DNA from: Paulinella micropora | Lineage: Eukaryota; Cercozoa; Imbricatea; Euglyphida | DNA length: 46,297 bases | NCBI GenBank assembly: GCA_009731375.1 | Contig: BJOX01000038.1 | Span: 1,142,776-1,189,072, forward strand | Reading direction: 5' to 3' | Shown here: piece by piece, positions 20,294-28,862 of the stretch | Numbering within the stretch: the stretch's first letter is position 1 | Layout: each line of letters opens with the position of its first letter | Made by a program: the position numbers and the translations under genes | Notes under the pieces: generated by a model | What the model was told of the DNA's origin: nothing | Databases searched by the model: none | What the model saw: the letters and a program-made list of their open reading frames with translations, nothing else

Positions 20294-20700
20294 GACCATT
20301 TATGTATATACGGCTGTCTATCCGCAAAGTATAAAACAAGCCGTTAAAATGTGTAAAACCAACACTGGACATATAAAAAAGTGTCCAACCCTTGTAAAAA
20401 CCGACGAAGGTTTTCCAAAAATCAACAAACTAAGCACATTTAGAAAGAACTAAGACATATTAAGCACATAGTCCATATTTTTACTACATAAAAATATATA
20501 TAAACAAAGTTTATATGGACTATGTGCTTAATATGTCTTAATTCTTTCTAAATGTGCTTAGTTGGTTGATTTTTGGAAAACCTTCGTCGGTTTTTACAAG
20601 GGTTGGACACTTTTTTCTATATGTCTAATGTTGGTTTTACACATTTTAACGGCTTGTTTTATACTTTGCGGATAGACAGCCGTGTATACATAAATGACCA
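20294..20700. repeat. Long inverted repeat, arms about 185 bp
   Basis: Sequence from 20294 to 20478 is matched in reverse complement by 20513-20700 with only scattered mismatches; the spacer is about 34 bases. Landmarks are CGGCTGTCTATCCGCAAAGT (left) and ACTTTGCGGATAGACAGCCG (right), and at the centre AAGCACATAGTCCATAT / ATATGGACTATGTGCTT. It has no coding content. It could be a foldback element, a non-autonomous transposon, or a resolved replication or telomere structure. Confidence 0.85.
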
Positions 20701-20839
20701 TAGGGGGGAAGGGGGGGCGGTTTCAACGAAGTTGAAACGGGGGGGTTGGGGGGATAATGTGAGAGTAAAAAAATGTAGTGCTTATGTAGTGCTTGTTGAG
20801 CACAAAAAGCAGTCCTGTTTCTTTTTGTGTATATGAGCA

Positions 20840-21155
20840 CGGGAGAGAGAGTTTTTATTAAATACCGCTTCCTACCCCCTGTCCAACCCCTACGTTGGCC
20901 GTGTCCGACCTCAGTTTTTGAAGGTTGGACACTTTTTATTATGTTTTTTAAAGGATTTTATATATTATTATTCTTACTATTAATCTTTTTTTTATCTGTC
21001 CAAGGTGTCCAACCTTTTATAAGAAAAATATAAAAAAAGTATGTCCCCCCTTTATGGGAGGGGGACAGGGAAAAGTTTTGGAAAAATGAAGGTCAACCTC
21101 GGACAGGGGGCAGGAAGATGAATTTTAATAAATCTCCCTCTGCCCTCTCTCGCAG
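20840..21155. repeat. Second, imperfect nested inverted repeat
   Basis: Outer arms: TTTTTATTAAATACCGCTTC and CCTACCCCCTGTCC near 20850-20885 against GGACAGGGGGCAGGAAGATG and TTTTAATAAA near 21100-21135. Inner arms: AAGGTTGGACACTTTT (about 20925) against GGTGTCCAACCTTTTA (about 21003). GGTTGGACACTTTTT also occurs in the palindrome at 20294-20700, so the two are related. Confidence 0.6.
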
Positions 21156-21224
21156 TCGTCCGACCTTTATCCAATGTGTGGTGATGGAAATCCAGTGGAA
21201 ATCTAATGATTAAACAATTTTGAT

Positions 21225-21234
21225 NNNNNNNNNN
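21225..21234. other. Assembly gap (10 N)
   Basis: Ten Ns, true length unknown. The better-preserved viral element begins on its right side, so genes may be missing here. Confidence 0.99.
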
Positions 21235-21426
21235 CGAAATGAAAACAACATAACAAATTAATAATGACTGCTAAATTTTGCAAAAAATAAAAACCTCATA
21301 AAGGAAAATAAAATAAACGAGTAAAGCACCTCAAAAAAGATATATAACACACCGCTCCGCCAAAAGTAAAAAGGCAATATGACAAAAAAAATTAAAAAAA
21401 ATAAGGCGAAAGATATCGGATAACAT

Positions 21427-21500
21427 ACGAGTGGGAATTGAACCCGCGACACGGAAAACCGAGTGCGAGCCCCCTTACCATTCATCTATCAGACACTCTC
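21427..21500 (-). other. tRNA-like sequence at the left end of the main viral element
   Basis: On the minus strand GAGAGTG pairs mostly with CACTCGT (acceptor-like, with one mismatch and one G-T). A D-loop-like AATGGTAA and a good T arm GCGGG-TTCAATT-CCCAC follow. The anticodon arm is irregular. It occupies the same position and strand as the sequence at 1082-1160. It may be a decayed tRNA, an element-encoded tRNA-like RNA, or the site used by the recombinase. Confidence 0.45.
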
Positions 21501-21638
21501 GCAACAATTTCGCAACAATTACAACCATAAAAACATACACATCCAACTTAAGAGGATAATCTGGAAAAAAAGTGGAGCAGGGACGACCAACAGAAAATGA
21601 AAAAATAAAATATTAGCCACCACCTAAACCTCAAACCC

Positions 21639-21676
21639 TGCGGCACTGCGGCACCGCCCTGCCGCACGGCCGCAAG
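21639..21676. repeat. Short iterated GC-rich repeats upstream of gene 1 (right copy)
   Basis: Units of TGCGGCAC/GCCGCACG repeated directly and inverted within 38 bases, 22 bases before the gene 1 ATG. Counterpart of 1262-1340. Confidence 0.5.
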
Positions 21677-21697
21677 CAACTCATAAACAGACTCGTG

Positions 21698-22207
21698 ATG
21701 AGCGAGAACTTAGTGAACAGAGAAGATAGAACCATTGAAGAATGGATTGAAGTTTTTGAAATTAATAGGGAGGGCAAAGCAAGATTATTGAAATCAAAGA
21801 TAGTATGCGAAGAAAGAGTAGCTAAAGCAAATAAAGAAATAGAATTATTGAAGGAGAAAATCAAGCCTGACCTAACCAAAATGAGAGCTATTGACACTAT
21901 GATTGGAAGATTGGATAACGAAAAGAATAATGTTGAGGAGGATAGAGAATATGAAAGGAATAGAAAGAATGAATTGAAGAGAATTGAAAAAGAAAGAAAA
22001 TTATTCAAAGAGTGGAGGAGGGAGCATAGGAGCGAGTTTAGCAAAGTTGTCCAAGATAGAATTCTTAGAGGGATTGAAAACGAAAAACTTACTTTCAATC
22101 AATCCTACATTAGATTTTCAACATATATCCCAGTCCAAGTTAAATCAGAATATAGTCTGATGAATGAGCATGATGGGAATATGCATAGATGTATGAGAGA
22201 GGATTAG
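21698..22207 (+). CDS. Coiled-coil protein, right copy of module gene 1
   Basis: The ATG at 21698 gives 169 residues, mostly charged helix with heptad-like spacing (residues 30-125). It is paralogous to the damaged frame at 1298-1900 over at least 125 residues. I know no named family. Conservation of this gene, the following gene, the leader hairpin and the tRNA-like sequence in two elements suggests a constant part of the element, perhaps for replication, regulation or segregation. No membrane segment or zinc motif. Confidence 0.7.
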   Translation: MSENLVNREDRTIEEWIEVFEINREGKARLLKSKIVCEERVAKANKEIELLKEKIKPDLTKMRAIDTMIGRLDNEKNNVEEDREYERNRKNELKRIEKERKLFKEWRREHRSEFSKVVQDRILRGIENEKLTFNQSYIRFSTYIPVQVKSEYSLMNEHDGNMHRCMRED

Positions 22208-22356
22208 AGTAGCCTCGTTTATGTTGTGCATCTGCCTACCTGCTCACTTCTCCTTAAGCAACACGATAGACAACAAACAATGCTACAACCCTTCTCATTA
22301 TTAGTTTATTTATAAAAAGCACATATTAGTATATTGATTAGAACGGCTTTAAGGCA

Positions 22357-22398
22357 CTACCCACATATGTGTTTTTGTGCTTTTTGATGTGTGGGTAG
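22357..22398 (+). promoter_or_regulatory. Leader hairpin immediately before module gene 2 (right copy)
   Basis: CTACCCACATAT pairs with ATGTGTGGGTAG (one G-T) around a loop containing GTGCTTTTTG. It ends three bases before the ATG at 22402. The matching hairpin before the left copy uses different but still complementary bases. Confidence 0.65.
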
Positions 22399-22401
22399 GT
22401 C

Positions 22402-22869
22402 ATGTCGGAAGAATTGATCAATGAGATGGAGGCCATGGGGATGCCACGCGATGAGGAGGAGGAGGAGGAGGATGAACCAGAAGCCAAAGCCGTCGCGCCT
22501 TCACCTTCGCCTTCGCCTGCAGAGGGCAAGGAAGTCATTCCTCGTCCGTGGGGGAACTTCAGCGACCTTCCAGCAAGATTAACTCTTACAACTACAGGAA
22601 AATTTGTAGAAATGTCAAAGGCTTTTGTTAAAGCCTACAAATCTATCAAATGTTTCACAAGCAAATCTTCCCACCGAGAAGATCCGAATTGTTTTTATGG
22701 TAGAGCCAAATACGACACGAGCATCAAAAATCCAAAATACGCATATCATTTTCTCGTGTCCAAAGGGAGTGGTGAGCGGGAGGAGTTGATTATTTTCAAC
22801 AGCCTTACTGCCTTGGCAAAACTGAACCACGAGGCAGGCCAAGTGAATTGGATCGTCAAAATCCGTTAA
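22402..22869 (+). CDS. Conserved module gene 2, right copy
   Basis: 155 residues. The N-terminus is strongly acidic (EEEEEEDEPEAKAV) followed by Pro-Ser repeats. The C-terminal domain runs from RPWGNFSDLP to the end and is related to the product of 2070-2547. The best-conserved part is the tail, EELIIFNSLTALAKL to VNWIVKIR. There is no intron, unlike the left copy. Function unknown. It sits 70 bases before the recombinase gene on the same strand, so the two may be co-regulated. Confidence 0.7.
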   Translation: MSEELINEMEAMGMPRDEEEEEEDEPEAKAVAPSPSPSPAEGKEVIPRPWGNFSDLPARLTLTTTGKFVEMSKAFVKAYKSIKCFTSKSSHREDPNCFYGRAKYDTSIKNPKYAYHFLVSKGSGEREELIIFNSLTALAKLNHEAGQVNWIVKIR

Positions 22870-22939
22870 TTAAATCATTTTCTTTTGATATTATTTATGA
22901 CTTAGAAAAAATATAAACTTGTCGTATATACACTGGCCA

Positions 22940-24271
22940 ATGTGGAGTGAGAAGGATAGAAAGTTTGTTAGGCAGTTAAAAGTAGCAGACACTGATCATA
23001 AAATTTATAATGTTGTGTCTGACTTTTTTGAAATTAATGCTAAGCCGTCAATGGCTTTTCATAAAGCCATAATTATGTTATTTAGTAATCAAACAACTGA
23101 GAAAGAAGCACTTGAAGCATTAAAAGTTATTTACCCCAAGTATGTCTTAATATATCCGAATTTGCAATCAAGACGACAACGAATATCTGAAGTTAGAATG
23201 AAGGCAATTAAACCAAATCAAAGTGAAAAAGTTTATGAAATGTCTAAACTAGATAAATACTTCAATTTGAACGAAGATGAAAGAATTGAAATCGTAGAAG
23301 GATACAAGAAAGATGTGAAGCAAAAGAATGAAGAAAAAATACAAATAGATGTGCGGGATGTGATGGCGAAAATGAACGATATGATTATGAGCAATGATGT
23401 GTATTTGAAACTGCTTGCATTAATGATAGCAACTGGTGCCCGCCCTGTAGAGATATTTGATAAAAATACATATGAACTGGTGCCCGATAAGCCGAGTTGG
23501 TTAAGAGTGAATAATCTAGCGAAGAAGCGAGAGGGACAAGAAAAGAATTGGACAGAAAGGCCAGTTATTCTTTTTACTCCCGCTTTTGTAATTGAAAAGG
23601 TAAATTCAATTAGAAACTATTTTAGAAAAAAGAAAGCGGTTATCATTAACAAAGAAGGGGTGCTTGATAAACAAAAGAACAATGAATTGAACAAACGAAT
23701 AATTAAAATCTTTCCGTGGCTGGCGGATTATAAACAAAGGTCTTCAATGCTGAGAAAGTTGTATGCAAGTTTATCTTATTCCAATTTTGCCAATCCAAAG
23801 TTGGAGAACTATAACACATGGGTAAGCAATGTGCTGGGGCACGGCGATATGATGACAAGTTTTTCGTATTCGTGGGTAAATGTGGCCGACCCTGAGGAGA
23901 TTAAAGCAGAAGGGATTAAAACAGAACTTGAAGAGTTAAGAAGAAAGATAGATTTATATCTGAATTTAACTAATGTTAGCGAAAACGGAGAAGAAGAAAG
24001 CAAATATGAACCATTAGGAAAGAGAGCGAGCCGTGCAGATAAACTTGAATTGTTGGAAAAAATATGGAACGATTACGAAGGGCAAATAACAAATACTAAA
24101 CTACGACAATTAAGCGGGATAGGAGCAGTGCTTGTCAATGAGTTTGTAAAGCAGAAGAAGGAAAAGCCAGAAGAAGGAAAACAACCAGAATATCTCCAAC
24201 ATGTTGGAGATAAGGAAGTGAAGCAACCATTAAGAAGAAGTGCTAGAATTAAAAAGAAGGCTAATACTTAA
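22940..24271 (+). CDS. Tyrosine recombinase, protelomerase-like
   Basis: 443 residues from the ATG at 22940; an upstream in-frame TTG is less likely as a start. The catalytic domain begins at about residue 140. Visible residues are Arg168 in LMIATGARPVEIF, Arg272 in MLRKLYASLSYSNF, His301 in VSNVLGHGD and the likely nucleophile Tyr310 in TSFSYSW, nine residues after the His as is usual. The LRKLYASLSY helix and the ATGARPVEI block resemble telomere resolvases (TelK/TelN type) more than lambda-type integrases; that is inference from motifs. The region after residue 370 looks like a helix-turn-helix (LRQLSGIGAVLVNEF). Likely role: integration into host DNA or making hairpin ends. It overlaps the next minus gene by 11 bases. 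Confidence 0.75.
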   Translation: MWSEKDRKFVRQLKVADTDHKIYNVVSDFFEINAKPSMAFHKAIIMLFSNQTTEKEALEALKVIYPKYVLIYPNLQSRRQRISEVRMKAIKPNQSEKVYEMSKLDKYFNLNEDERIEIVEGYKKDVKQKNEEKIQIDVRDVMAKMNDMIMSNDVYLKLLALMIATGARPVEIFDKNTYELVPDKPSWLRVNNLAKKREGQEKNWTERPVILFTPAFVIEKVNSIRNYFRKKKAVIINKEGVLDKQKNNELNKRIIKIFPWLADYKQRSSMLRKLYASLSYSNFANPKLENYNTWVSNVLGHGDMMTSFSYSWVNVADPEEIKAEGIKTELEELRRKIDLYLNLTNVSENGEEESKYEPLGKRASRADKLELLEKIWNDYEGQITNTKLRQLSGIGAVLVNEFVKQKKEKPEEGKQPEYLQHVGDKEVKQPLRRSARIKKKANT

Positions 24272-24536
24272 CAACGACTAAAGGGGGCTCTCCATATTTT
24301 AGTCTAAGATTAGACTCTCGCCTGTAGCATTTAATGGAGCAGATTGTGAAAAACTCAATACTATCCACACCATAGAAATTGCCTGCTATAATCGGAGGAT
24401 GCGACCGGAATGTGCGAGACAAACCGCATATATTACAAAATTCTTCTGTATATTTCGGCAGGGGCATTTCTGCATAAACAAAGGTTTTAATGTGGCCAAC
24501 GATATCCGCGGGCAATTCGTGTATTATTATTGACAT
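24261..24536 (-). CDS. Small F-box-like protein with Cys pairs
   Basis: 91 residues. The N-terminus HELPADIVGHIKTFVYAEMP resembles an F-box start (LP-x-x-I-x-x-x-I). It is followed by FCNICG and FTICSIKCYR, which could coordinate zinc. F-box proteins occur in many large DNA viruses, where they recruit host ubiquitin ligases; that role here is inference. It is divergent from the surface-protein gene, with a palindrome between the two starts. Confidence 0.6.
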   Translation of the reverse strand: MSIIIHELPADIVGHIKTFVYAEMPLPKYTEEFCNICGLSRTFRSHPPIIAGNFYGVDSIEFFTICSIKCYRRESNLRLKYGEPPLVVVKY

Positions 24537-24550
24537 GATTTATATAATAT

Positions 24551-24575
24551 AAGTTGATTTAAATTAAATCAACTT
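24551..24575. promoter_or_regulatory. Palindrome in divergent promoter
   Basis: AAGTTGATTTA-AAT-TAAATCAACTT, a perfect 11-bp inverted repeat in the 49-base gap between divergent starts at 24536 and 24586. It lies next to TATATAATAT. Could be an operator or a transcript hairpin. Confidence 0.5.
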
Positions 24576-24585
24576 TGAATATAAA

Positions 24586-25818
24586 ATGAACCTTTTTGGT
24601 CAAAGCACGAGCACTCCATCGTCATCGACTACATCGTCATCATCTTCTTTATCAATAGATAATATTAAAGATGCTTTACCTACAACGGCCTTCGGAGAAT
24701 TGAGAACGGCCACTTTATCGCCAGTATTACAAAATGTATTTACATATGGTATTAATACTCGTTTCTTTGACAAAACAGAAACAAACGGCGGGGTGGTATC
24801 AACTGCTAATTCAATGGCGGTTTTGACCACATCGGCCTCTGGTAATTCAACCGCACAGATTACGACTATTGAGAGAGCAAAATATAGAAGTGGCATGGGC
24901 TTGGTTGCTAGATTTTCCGCATTGTTTCCATCATCTACCACCGCGACTACCTTTAATTGCGATATCGGCATAGGCACACCAGCAGACAATTTATGTTTTA
25001 GACAATCAAACTCGGGAATGTCTGTTGTAAGAACGGCGGGAAGTGTAGAAAATGTGGTTAGTCAGTATGCGTGGAATGTTGATAAATGTGATAATACGGG
25101 AAACTTCCCCGCGATTGATTTTACCAAATTGAATGTGTTTGAAATAGTTGTTCAATATCTGGGTAGCGGTCAAATTACATTCAAAATTGAAAACCCGCGC
25201 ACTGGACGAATGGAAGTAATTCATGCGATTAAATACGCGAGCACTGCTACTACTCCATCATTGGATCAGGCGGCGTTTGCTATTTATGCGAAGGCGTATT
25301 CGTCAAGCCTTCAATCCGTTGTAATGAAAACGGCGAGTATGTTTTTGGCAGTTGAGGGGACTATTGACCGCACTATTGCTATAACCAATTCGTATGACAA
25401 TGTCAAAACTATTGGAACGACGGAAACTTCTATATTTACCCTCCGCAACCGAGCCACATTTAATAGTAAGACGAATTACAATGTTATTTATTTTGAAAAT
25501 TTGTGTGTGAGCAACACAAGTGACAAAATATGTATAGCAAAGATAACATTAAATGCGACACTTGGAGGCACTCCGTCATATTCCAATTATGATACCAACA
25601 CATCAATAGTGGAAGTAGATACAGCAGGAACTACCCGCACTGGCGGAAACATAGTATTAACATATATATTATCTGTAGGTGCTTCTATTTACATTGATTT
25701 GTCTCGCTATAACCTAAAAATTGGAACGGGTAAGACATTGACCGTGTCAGCATCTCTAGTGGCAGGAACAGGTGCGAGCATTTACGCTTCATTGAACTGG
25801 ATTGAAGACCAGATTTAA
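24586..25818 (+). CDS. Virion-surface (spike/fibre-head-like) protein
   Basis: 410 residues. A short Ser/Thr-rich N-terminus is followed by a block from ELRTATLSPVLQNVFTYG to about residue 260 that is beta-rich. Landmarks are ARFSALFPSS, GIGTPADNLCFR, YAWNVDKCD, LNVFEIVVQYLGSGQITFKI and NPRTGRMEVIHAI. This resembles a structural module I associate with phage and protist-virus capsid or fibre proteins, recalled from pattern and not checked. The C-terminal part is also beta-rich with repeated Thr/Gly. It has no signal peptide or membrane segment. It faces the capsid genes convergently. Most likely a receptor-binding or decoration protein. Confidence 0.6.
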   Translation: MNLFGQSTSTPSSSTTSSSSSLSIDNIKDALPTTAFGELRTATLSPVLQNVFTYGINTRFFDKTETNGGVVSTANSMAVLTTSASGNSTAQITTIERAKYRSGMGLVARFSALFPSSTTATTFNCDIGIGTPADNLCFRQSNSGMSVVRTAGSVENVVSQYAWNVDKCDNTGNFPAIDFTKLNVFEIVVQYLGSGQITFKIENPRTGRMEVIHAIKYASTATTPSLDQAAFAIYAKAYSSSLQSVVMKTASMFLAVEGTIDRTIAITNSYDNVKTIGTTETSIFTLRNRATFNSKTNYNVIYFENLCVSNTSDKICIAKITLNATLGGTPSYSNYDTNTSIVEVDTAGTTRTGGNIVLTYILSVGASIYIDLSRYNLKIGTGKTLTVSASLVAGTGASIYASLNWIEDQI

Positions 25819-25838
25819 ACAAAAAAAAATACACACTT

Positions 25839-26066
25839 TCAAAAATACAGGCTTTCAAACTTTTTTTCTATCTCTACTGCTAGATTGTTAATATTTGTTT
25901 TTTTTGTCATTTCCTCAACAATTGGTGCATGGTATTTCCTTAAATACCGATAAAACTGATCCATATTAGTCCCGCACGGGATTATATCTTTTTTTTGTTT
26001 CAAACGGCACTCGTTGACAGCCGTTATCAACTTAAACAATTTATCTATATTGTCCAAAAATATCAT
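25839..26066 (-). CDS. Small hypothetical viral protein
   Basis: 75 residues with mixed helical composition (NIDKLFKLITAVNECRLKQK, HAPIVEEMTKKTNINNLAVE). It lies between the penton gene (47 bases upstream) and the convergent surface-protein gene. The start is next to a TATATAATA-like motif shared with other genes of the element. No family recognised. Confidence 0.5.
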   Translation of the reverse strand: MIFLDNIDKLFKLITAVNECRLKQKKDIIPCGTNMDQFYRYLRKYHAPIVEEMTKKTNINNLAVEIEKKFESLYF

Positions 26067-26112
26067 ATATAATAAGGGAAATTATAGTCCAAATGTAAAT
26101 AAACCGATAGGA

Positions 26113-26910
26113 TTAAGCATGATAGACTTTGAGAAGAATTGAAACCTCAAAGTTCAAAGGAACCTCCAAAACTTCACCGCCCGCATTTCTAATTACAATA
26201 TCAATAGACCTTAAACTTTTTGTTGTATTAAATGGCACATAATCGGCGACATCATTAGAACTCTCAAAGTAGCACTGGACTCCATACGGCTTATCTAAAT
26301 TACATTTACCGACCACAGAGAAATTACCATTTGCTTCAACTAAACCAGACTGATTTAAAGCACGGCTATGGACATAAACGGCCGTTTCACCGATTAGATT
26401 GACTATAGATTGCATGGTGCTACTCGCCGCCGCCGAGATATCGGCAGTTAATCCTATCTTATCGCTAATCGTGCTGTTATCGTAATCAAAAGCATATGTA
26501 TCACCAGTGAAAGCAAAATTCAATTTATTAACGGAGTTCAAAGTTATAACTACGGAGTTAGGGGTAATTGCTGAATTAATCGCAGTTTGAAGAGCGGTAA
26601 TAAATGTATCAATGGTGTATTGATTTGCTGTTACGATTGCCGTTTTTGTAGCCGATCCAGTTGTTTTAATCAATGTGAGAGTGTTGGCATAACTCGGTAT
26701 GTTTGGGAAAACATTTGGGATAGAGATACTTTTAACGACATAAGCACTGATTATATCAATATTACGACCAGTTGCTGGTAAATCAACGACGAAACGGCCA
26801 TTGTGAGTAGAAGCGGGTTTTGATTCTGTTTTATCACTTGAGGAGACACGAAGGAGGAAATTTTTGTGGGTTCGCTTTTCGTCTTCAAGATTTGAGATTG
26901 TGAAACTCAT
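26113..26910 (-). CDS. Minor capsid (penton-type) protein
   Basis: 265 residues. N-terminal half: LRVSSSDKTES, GRFVVDLPATGRNIDIISAY. C-terminal half: GETAVYVHSRALNQSGLVE, LDKPYGVQCYFES, SLRSIDIVIRNAGGEVLEVP. This last organisation (VYVHS block, then a PYG block, then S-I-D-I-x-I-x-x-x-x-G) is characteristic of single-jelly-roll penton proteins of PLVs and virophages. It lies directly downstream of the major capsid gene with a 40-base gap containing an ATATAATATA promoter-like motif. Its role is to fill the five-fold vertices of the icosahedral capsid. Confidence 0.8.
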   Translation of the reverse strand: MSFTISNLEDEKRTHKNFLLRVSSSDKTESKPASTHNGRFVVDLPATGRNIDIISAYVVKSISIPNVFPNIPSYANTLTLIKTTGSATKTAIVTANQYTIDTFITALQTAINSAITPNSVVITLNSVNKLNFAFTGDTYAFDYDNSTISDKIGLTADISAAASSTMQSIVNLIGETAVYVHSRALNQSGLVEANGNFSVVGKCNLDKPYGVQCYFESSNDVADYVPFNTTKSLRSIDIVIRNAGGEVLEVPLNFEVSILLKVYHA

Positions 26911-26950
26911 CGCTGTATATTATATTGCACATTTTTATTATAAATTATAT

Positions 26951-28375
26951 TTACTGTTTGACCACACAGCGACTGGGATAAATAGAAGCGACTTTGACAT
27001 ATTTCAACCAAGCGGTAATGGCGCGATTTTCATTATAATTGGACGCATAACGAAGAGTGACCTCAGCAGTTCGTGAGTCATTAACTGCGAGACCAGATGC
27101 ACCAATGTGTGGCGATTGATTGAGTGTCTGGATAATGGTAGCAAAACCACCATTAGTGGCAGTGGGAGTCGTAACAATATCCGAATCGCCATAAACTTTG
27201 CGAAAGTTTTCAAGTGAAACAGAGCAAGTCATATAAGTATCGCGAATACCCATAGTTGCTTGGAGATTGTTAATATACAACTCTGCGCAGTTGCGCTGTA
27301 CTGAGGCCAGATCATCGGTGGCTCCTCCAAGTTCCATCTTCTGTTGCGGAGCATACCAATCACCAATACGGCACTGATACTGCCTATAAGGCATTTGAGT
27401 AGTTCCAAGGTTATCAATAGCAACACTATCAGCGAGCACATTTTGCGTGACGATATACAAGCACTGAGCACGAGCAACAGCCTTATTCACTTGAAGGTTG
27501 AAGTCATCGCTCGTTCCGGGGTTTGCCTTCTGGTTGTAATATGTTTCATAAGTGTATGGAAGGCCTTCCTTGCTTCCCATCTGTTCCAAAATATTTCTCT
27601 GGACGGCGGGAGCAAGAGAGAAGGTCTCCAACATAACAACTGGATTGGACACGGTGAAAGTCAAAGCAGCGCCAGTAATCCCAGCCGCTGCCTTCCCGTC
27701 AGTGGTGCCAATAACGGTCAATGCTTCCTGAGGCGGTGCAAATGTCAAACGAAGTCTCATACCACTAATCAGAGAGGGAGGAATGAGAGTTTCTTCATTA
27801 AACACTCCAGAGAAATAATGAAGAGGAATACAAACCTTCAAATAACTACCAGTCCCCACGACGGTTGGAGTATTAACGGAAAAGTTAGGAACATCAGTAG
27901 TAGCACCAATGCCACTATTAACAGATAGAGAATCGCGTTGTCCCGCCATCTGTGCCTGACCGCGGTAATCAAGAGGATAGTGCCACGGGAGAATATTTCG
28001 CACCATCTTGTTCAAATCTTCAATTCGTTCCAGTTCGCTACCATCCTTACTTTCTAGTAGAAATCTTTCAAAAATAGCGGTAGCGGGCGTATTTAGGAAA
28101 CCAATACCGCAGTTATTCCCCGCGGTCGTAACCAATCCGTCGGCCTTGATATCAAACGACAAATAGCAATTCTTTCCATAAACAAAATCAGTGCTTGCCT
28201 GTAGTGTAAAAATCATTTCAGTCCCCGACGAAGAGGTATAAGTCTGCTGGTCGGAGAAGTTCTTCTTAAAGATGCTCCCCTGCTCAGTGAGCGCCAGATT
28301 TGCTGGCAACTCATACTTGAGGTTGTTGAGGGACATCAACTCCTCGGTGTTCTTCATGTCTTTTGTTTCACTCAT
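26951..28375 (-). CDS. Major capsid protein, double jelly-roll, PLV type
   Basis: 474 residues. Recognisable blocks: FLNTPATAIFERFLLES, VCIPLHYFSGVFNEETLIPP followed by ISGMRLRLTF, MPYRQYQCRIGDWYAPQQ, and the C-terminal ITAWLKYVKVASIYPS. The LHYFSGVF / GMRLRLTF pair and the terminal WLKYVKVA block are what I recognise from PLV capsid proteins. Its length fits the PLV range and is shorter than typical virophage or giant-virus proteins. It forms pseudohexameric capsomers. The frame is intact and the next gene is the penton, the usual morphogenesis arrangement. Confidence 0.85.
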   Translation of the reverse strand: MSETKDMKNTEELMSLNNLKYELPANLALTEQGSIFKKNFSDQQTYTSSSGTEMIFTLQASTDFVYGKNCYLSFDIKADGLVTTAGNNCGIGFLNTPATAIFERFLLESKDGSELERIEDLNKMVRNILPWHYPLDYRGQAQMAGQRDSLSVNSGIGATTDVPNFSVNTPTVVGTGSYLKVCIPLHYFSGVFNEETLIPPSLISGMRLRLTFAPPQEALTVIGTTDGKAAAGITGAALTFTVSNPVVMLETFSLAPAVQRNILEQMGSKEGLPYTYETYYNQKANPGTSDDFNLQVNKAVARAQCLYIVTQNVLADSVAIDNLGTTQMPYRQYQCRIGDWYAPQQKMELGGATDDLASVQRNCAELYINNLQATMGIRDTYMTCSVSLENFRKVYGDSDIVTTPTATNGGFATIIQTLNQSPHIGASGLAVNDSRTAEVTLRYASNYNENRAITAWLKYVKVASIYPSRCVVKQ

Positions 28376-28430
28376 GATTGTAAAGGCTCGGACTTATATT
28401 TATGCGATAAAAAAATAATTATTTGCAAAT

Positions 28431-28847
28431 TTAATTAATTGAGTTATTCATCGGGCAAAACACATTTTTTATTTTTCTTACATCACCTTGTATTGAGGCT
28501 AAGGTGGTATCACGGCCTTCTCTGCTATCAAGTTGATACTCTCGGGAAGTGGCATTCTTCACTGCTTTTTGTAAAAATTTCAAACTAGACACGGCAGTAT
28601 CTAAATCAACAACATCTGTGGTTCCTTTGTCGCTGACATCTGGCAACATGCTCTGCAAGTCATAAGTCGGCACTGGGTATAAATTAGAATAATCCGTAAG
28701 GTCTTGATTGACTAATGGTGCTCCTTTGTCAGACCACAATTCAAAATGGTTCAATTGCATTGCATCGCTAGTTTGTCTGTTTGCTTCGTTTAGTTTATTG
28801 ACGAATTCGCCAGATAACTTGTTCGCCGCGCGGGTGTTTCTAATCAT
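28431..28847 (-). CDS. Hypothetical protein upstream of major capsid gene
   Basis: 138 residues, hydrophilic, with a helical N-terminus (NKLSGEFVNKLNEANRQTSD) and a conserved-looking middle (DLTDYSNLYPVPTYDLQSML). No family recognised. It is in the run of minus-strand virion genes, 55 bases before the major capsid start, so it may be a virion or assembly protein. Confidence 0.6.
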   Translation of the reverse strand: MIRNTRAANKLSGEFVNKLNEANRQTSDAMQLNHFELWSDKGAPLVNQDLTDYSNLYPVPTYDLQSMLPDVSDKGTTDVVDLDTAVSSLKFLQKAVKNATSREYQLDSREGRDTTLASIQGDVRKIKNVFCPMNNSIN

Positions 28848-28862
28848 CCTCTTGTATATATA

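Noticed and set aside
27344-27928. 194-residue plus frame inside the major capsid gene
   Set aside because: Antisense to a clearly recognisable capsid protein.
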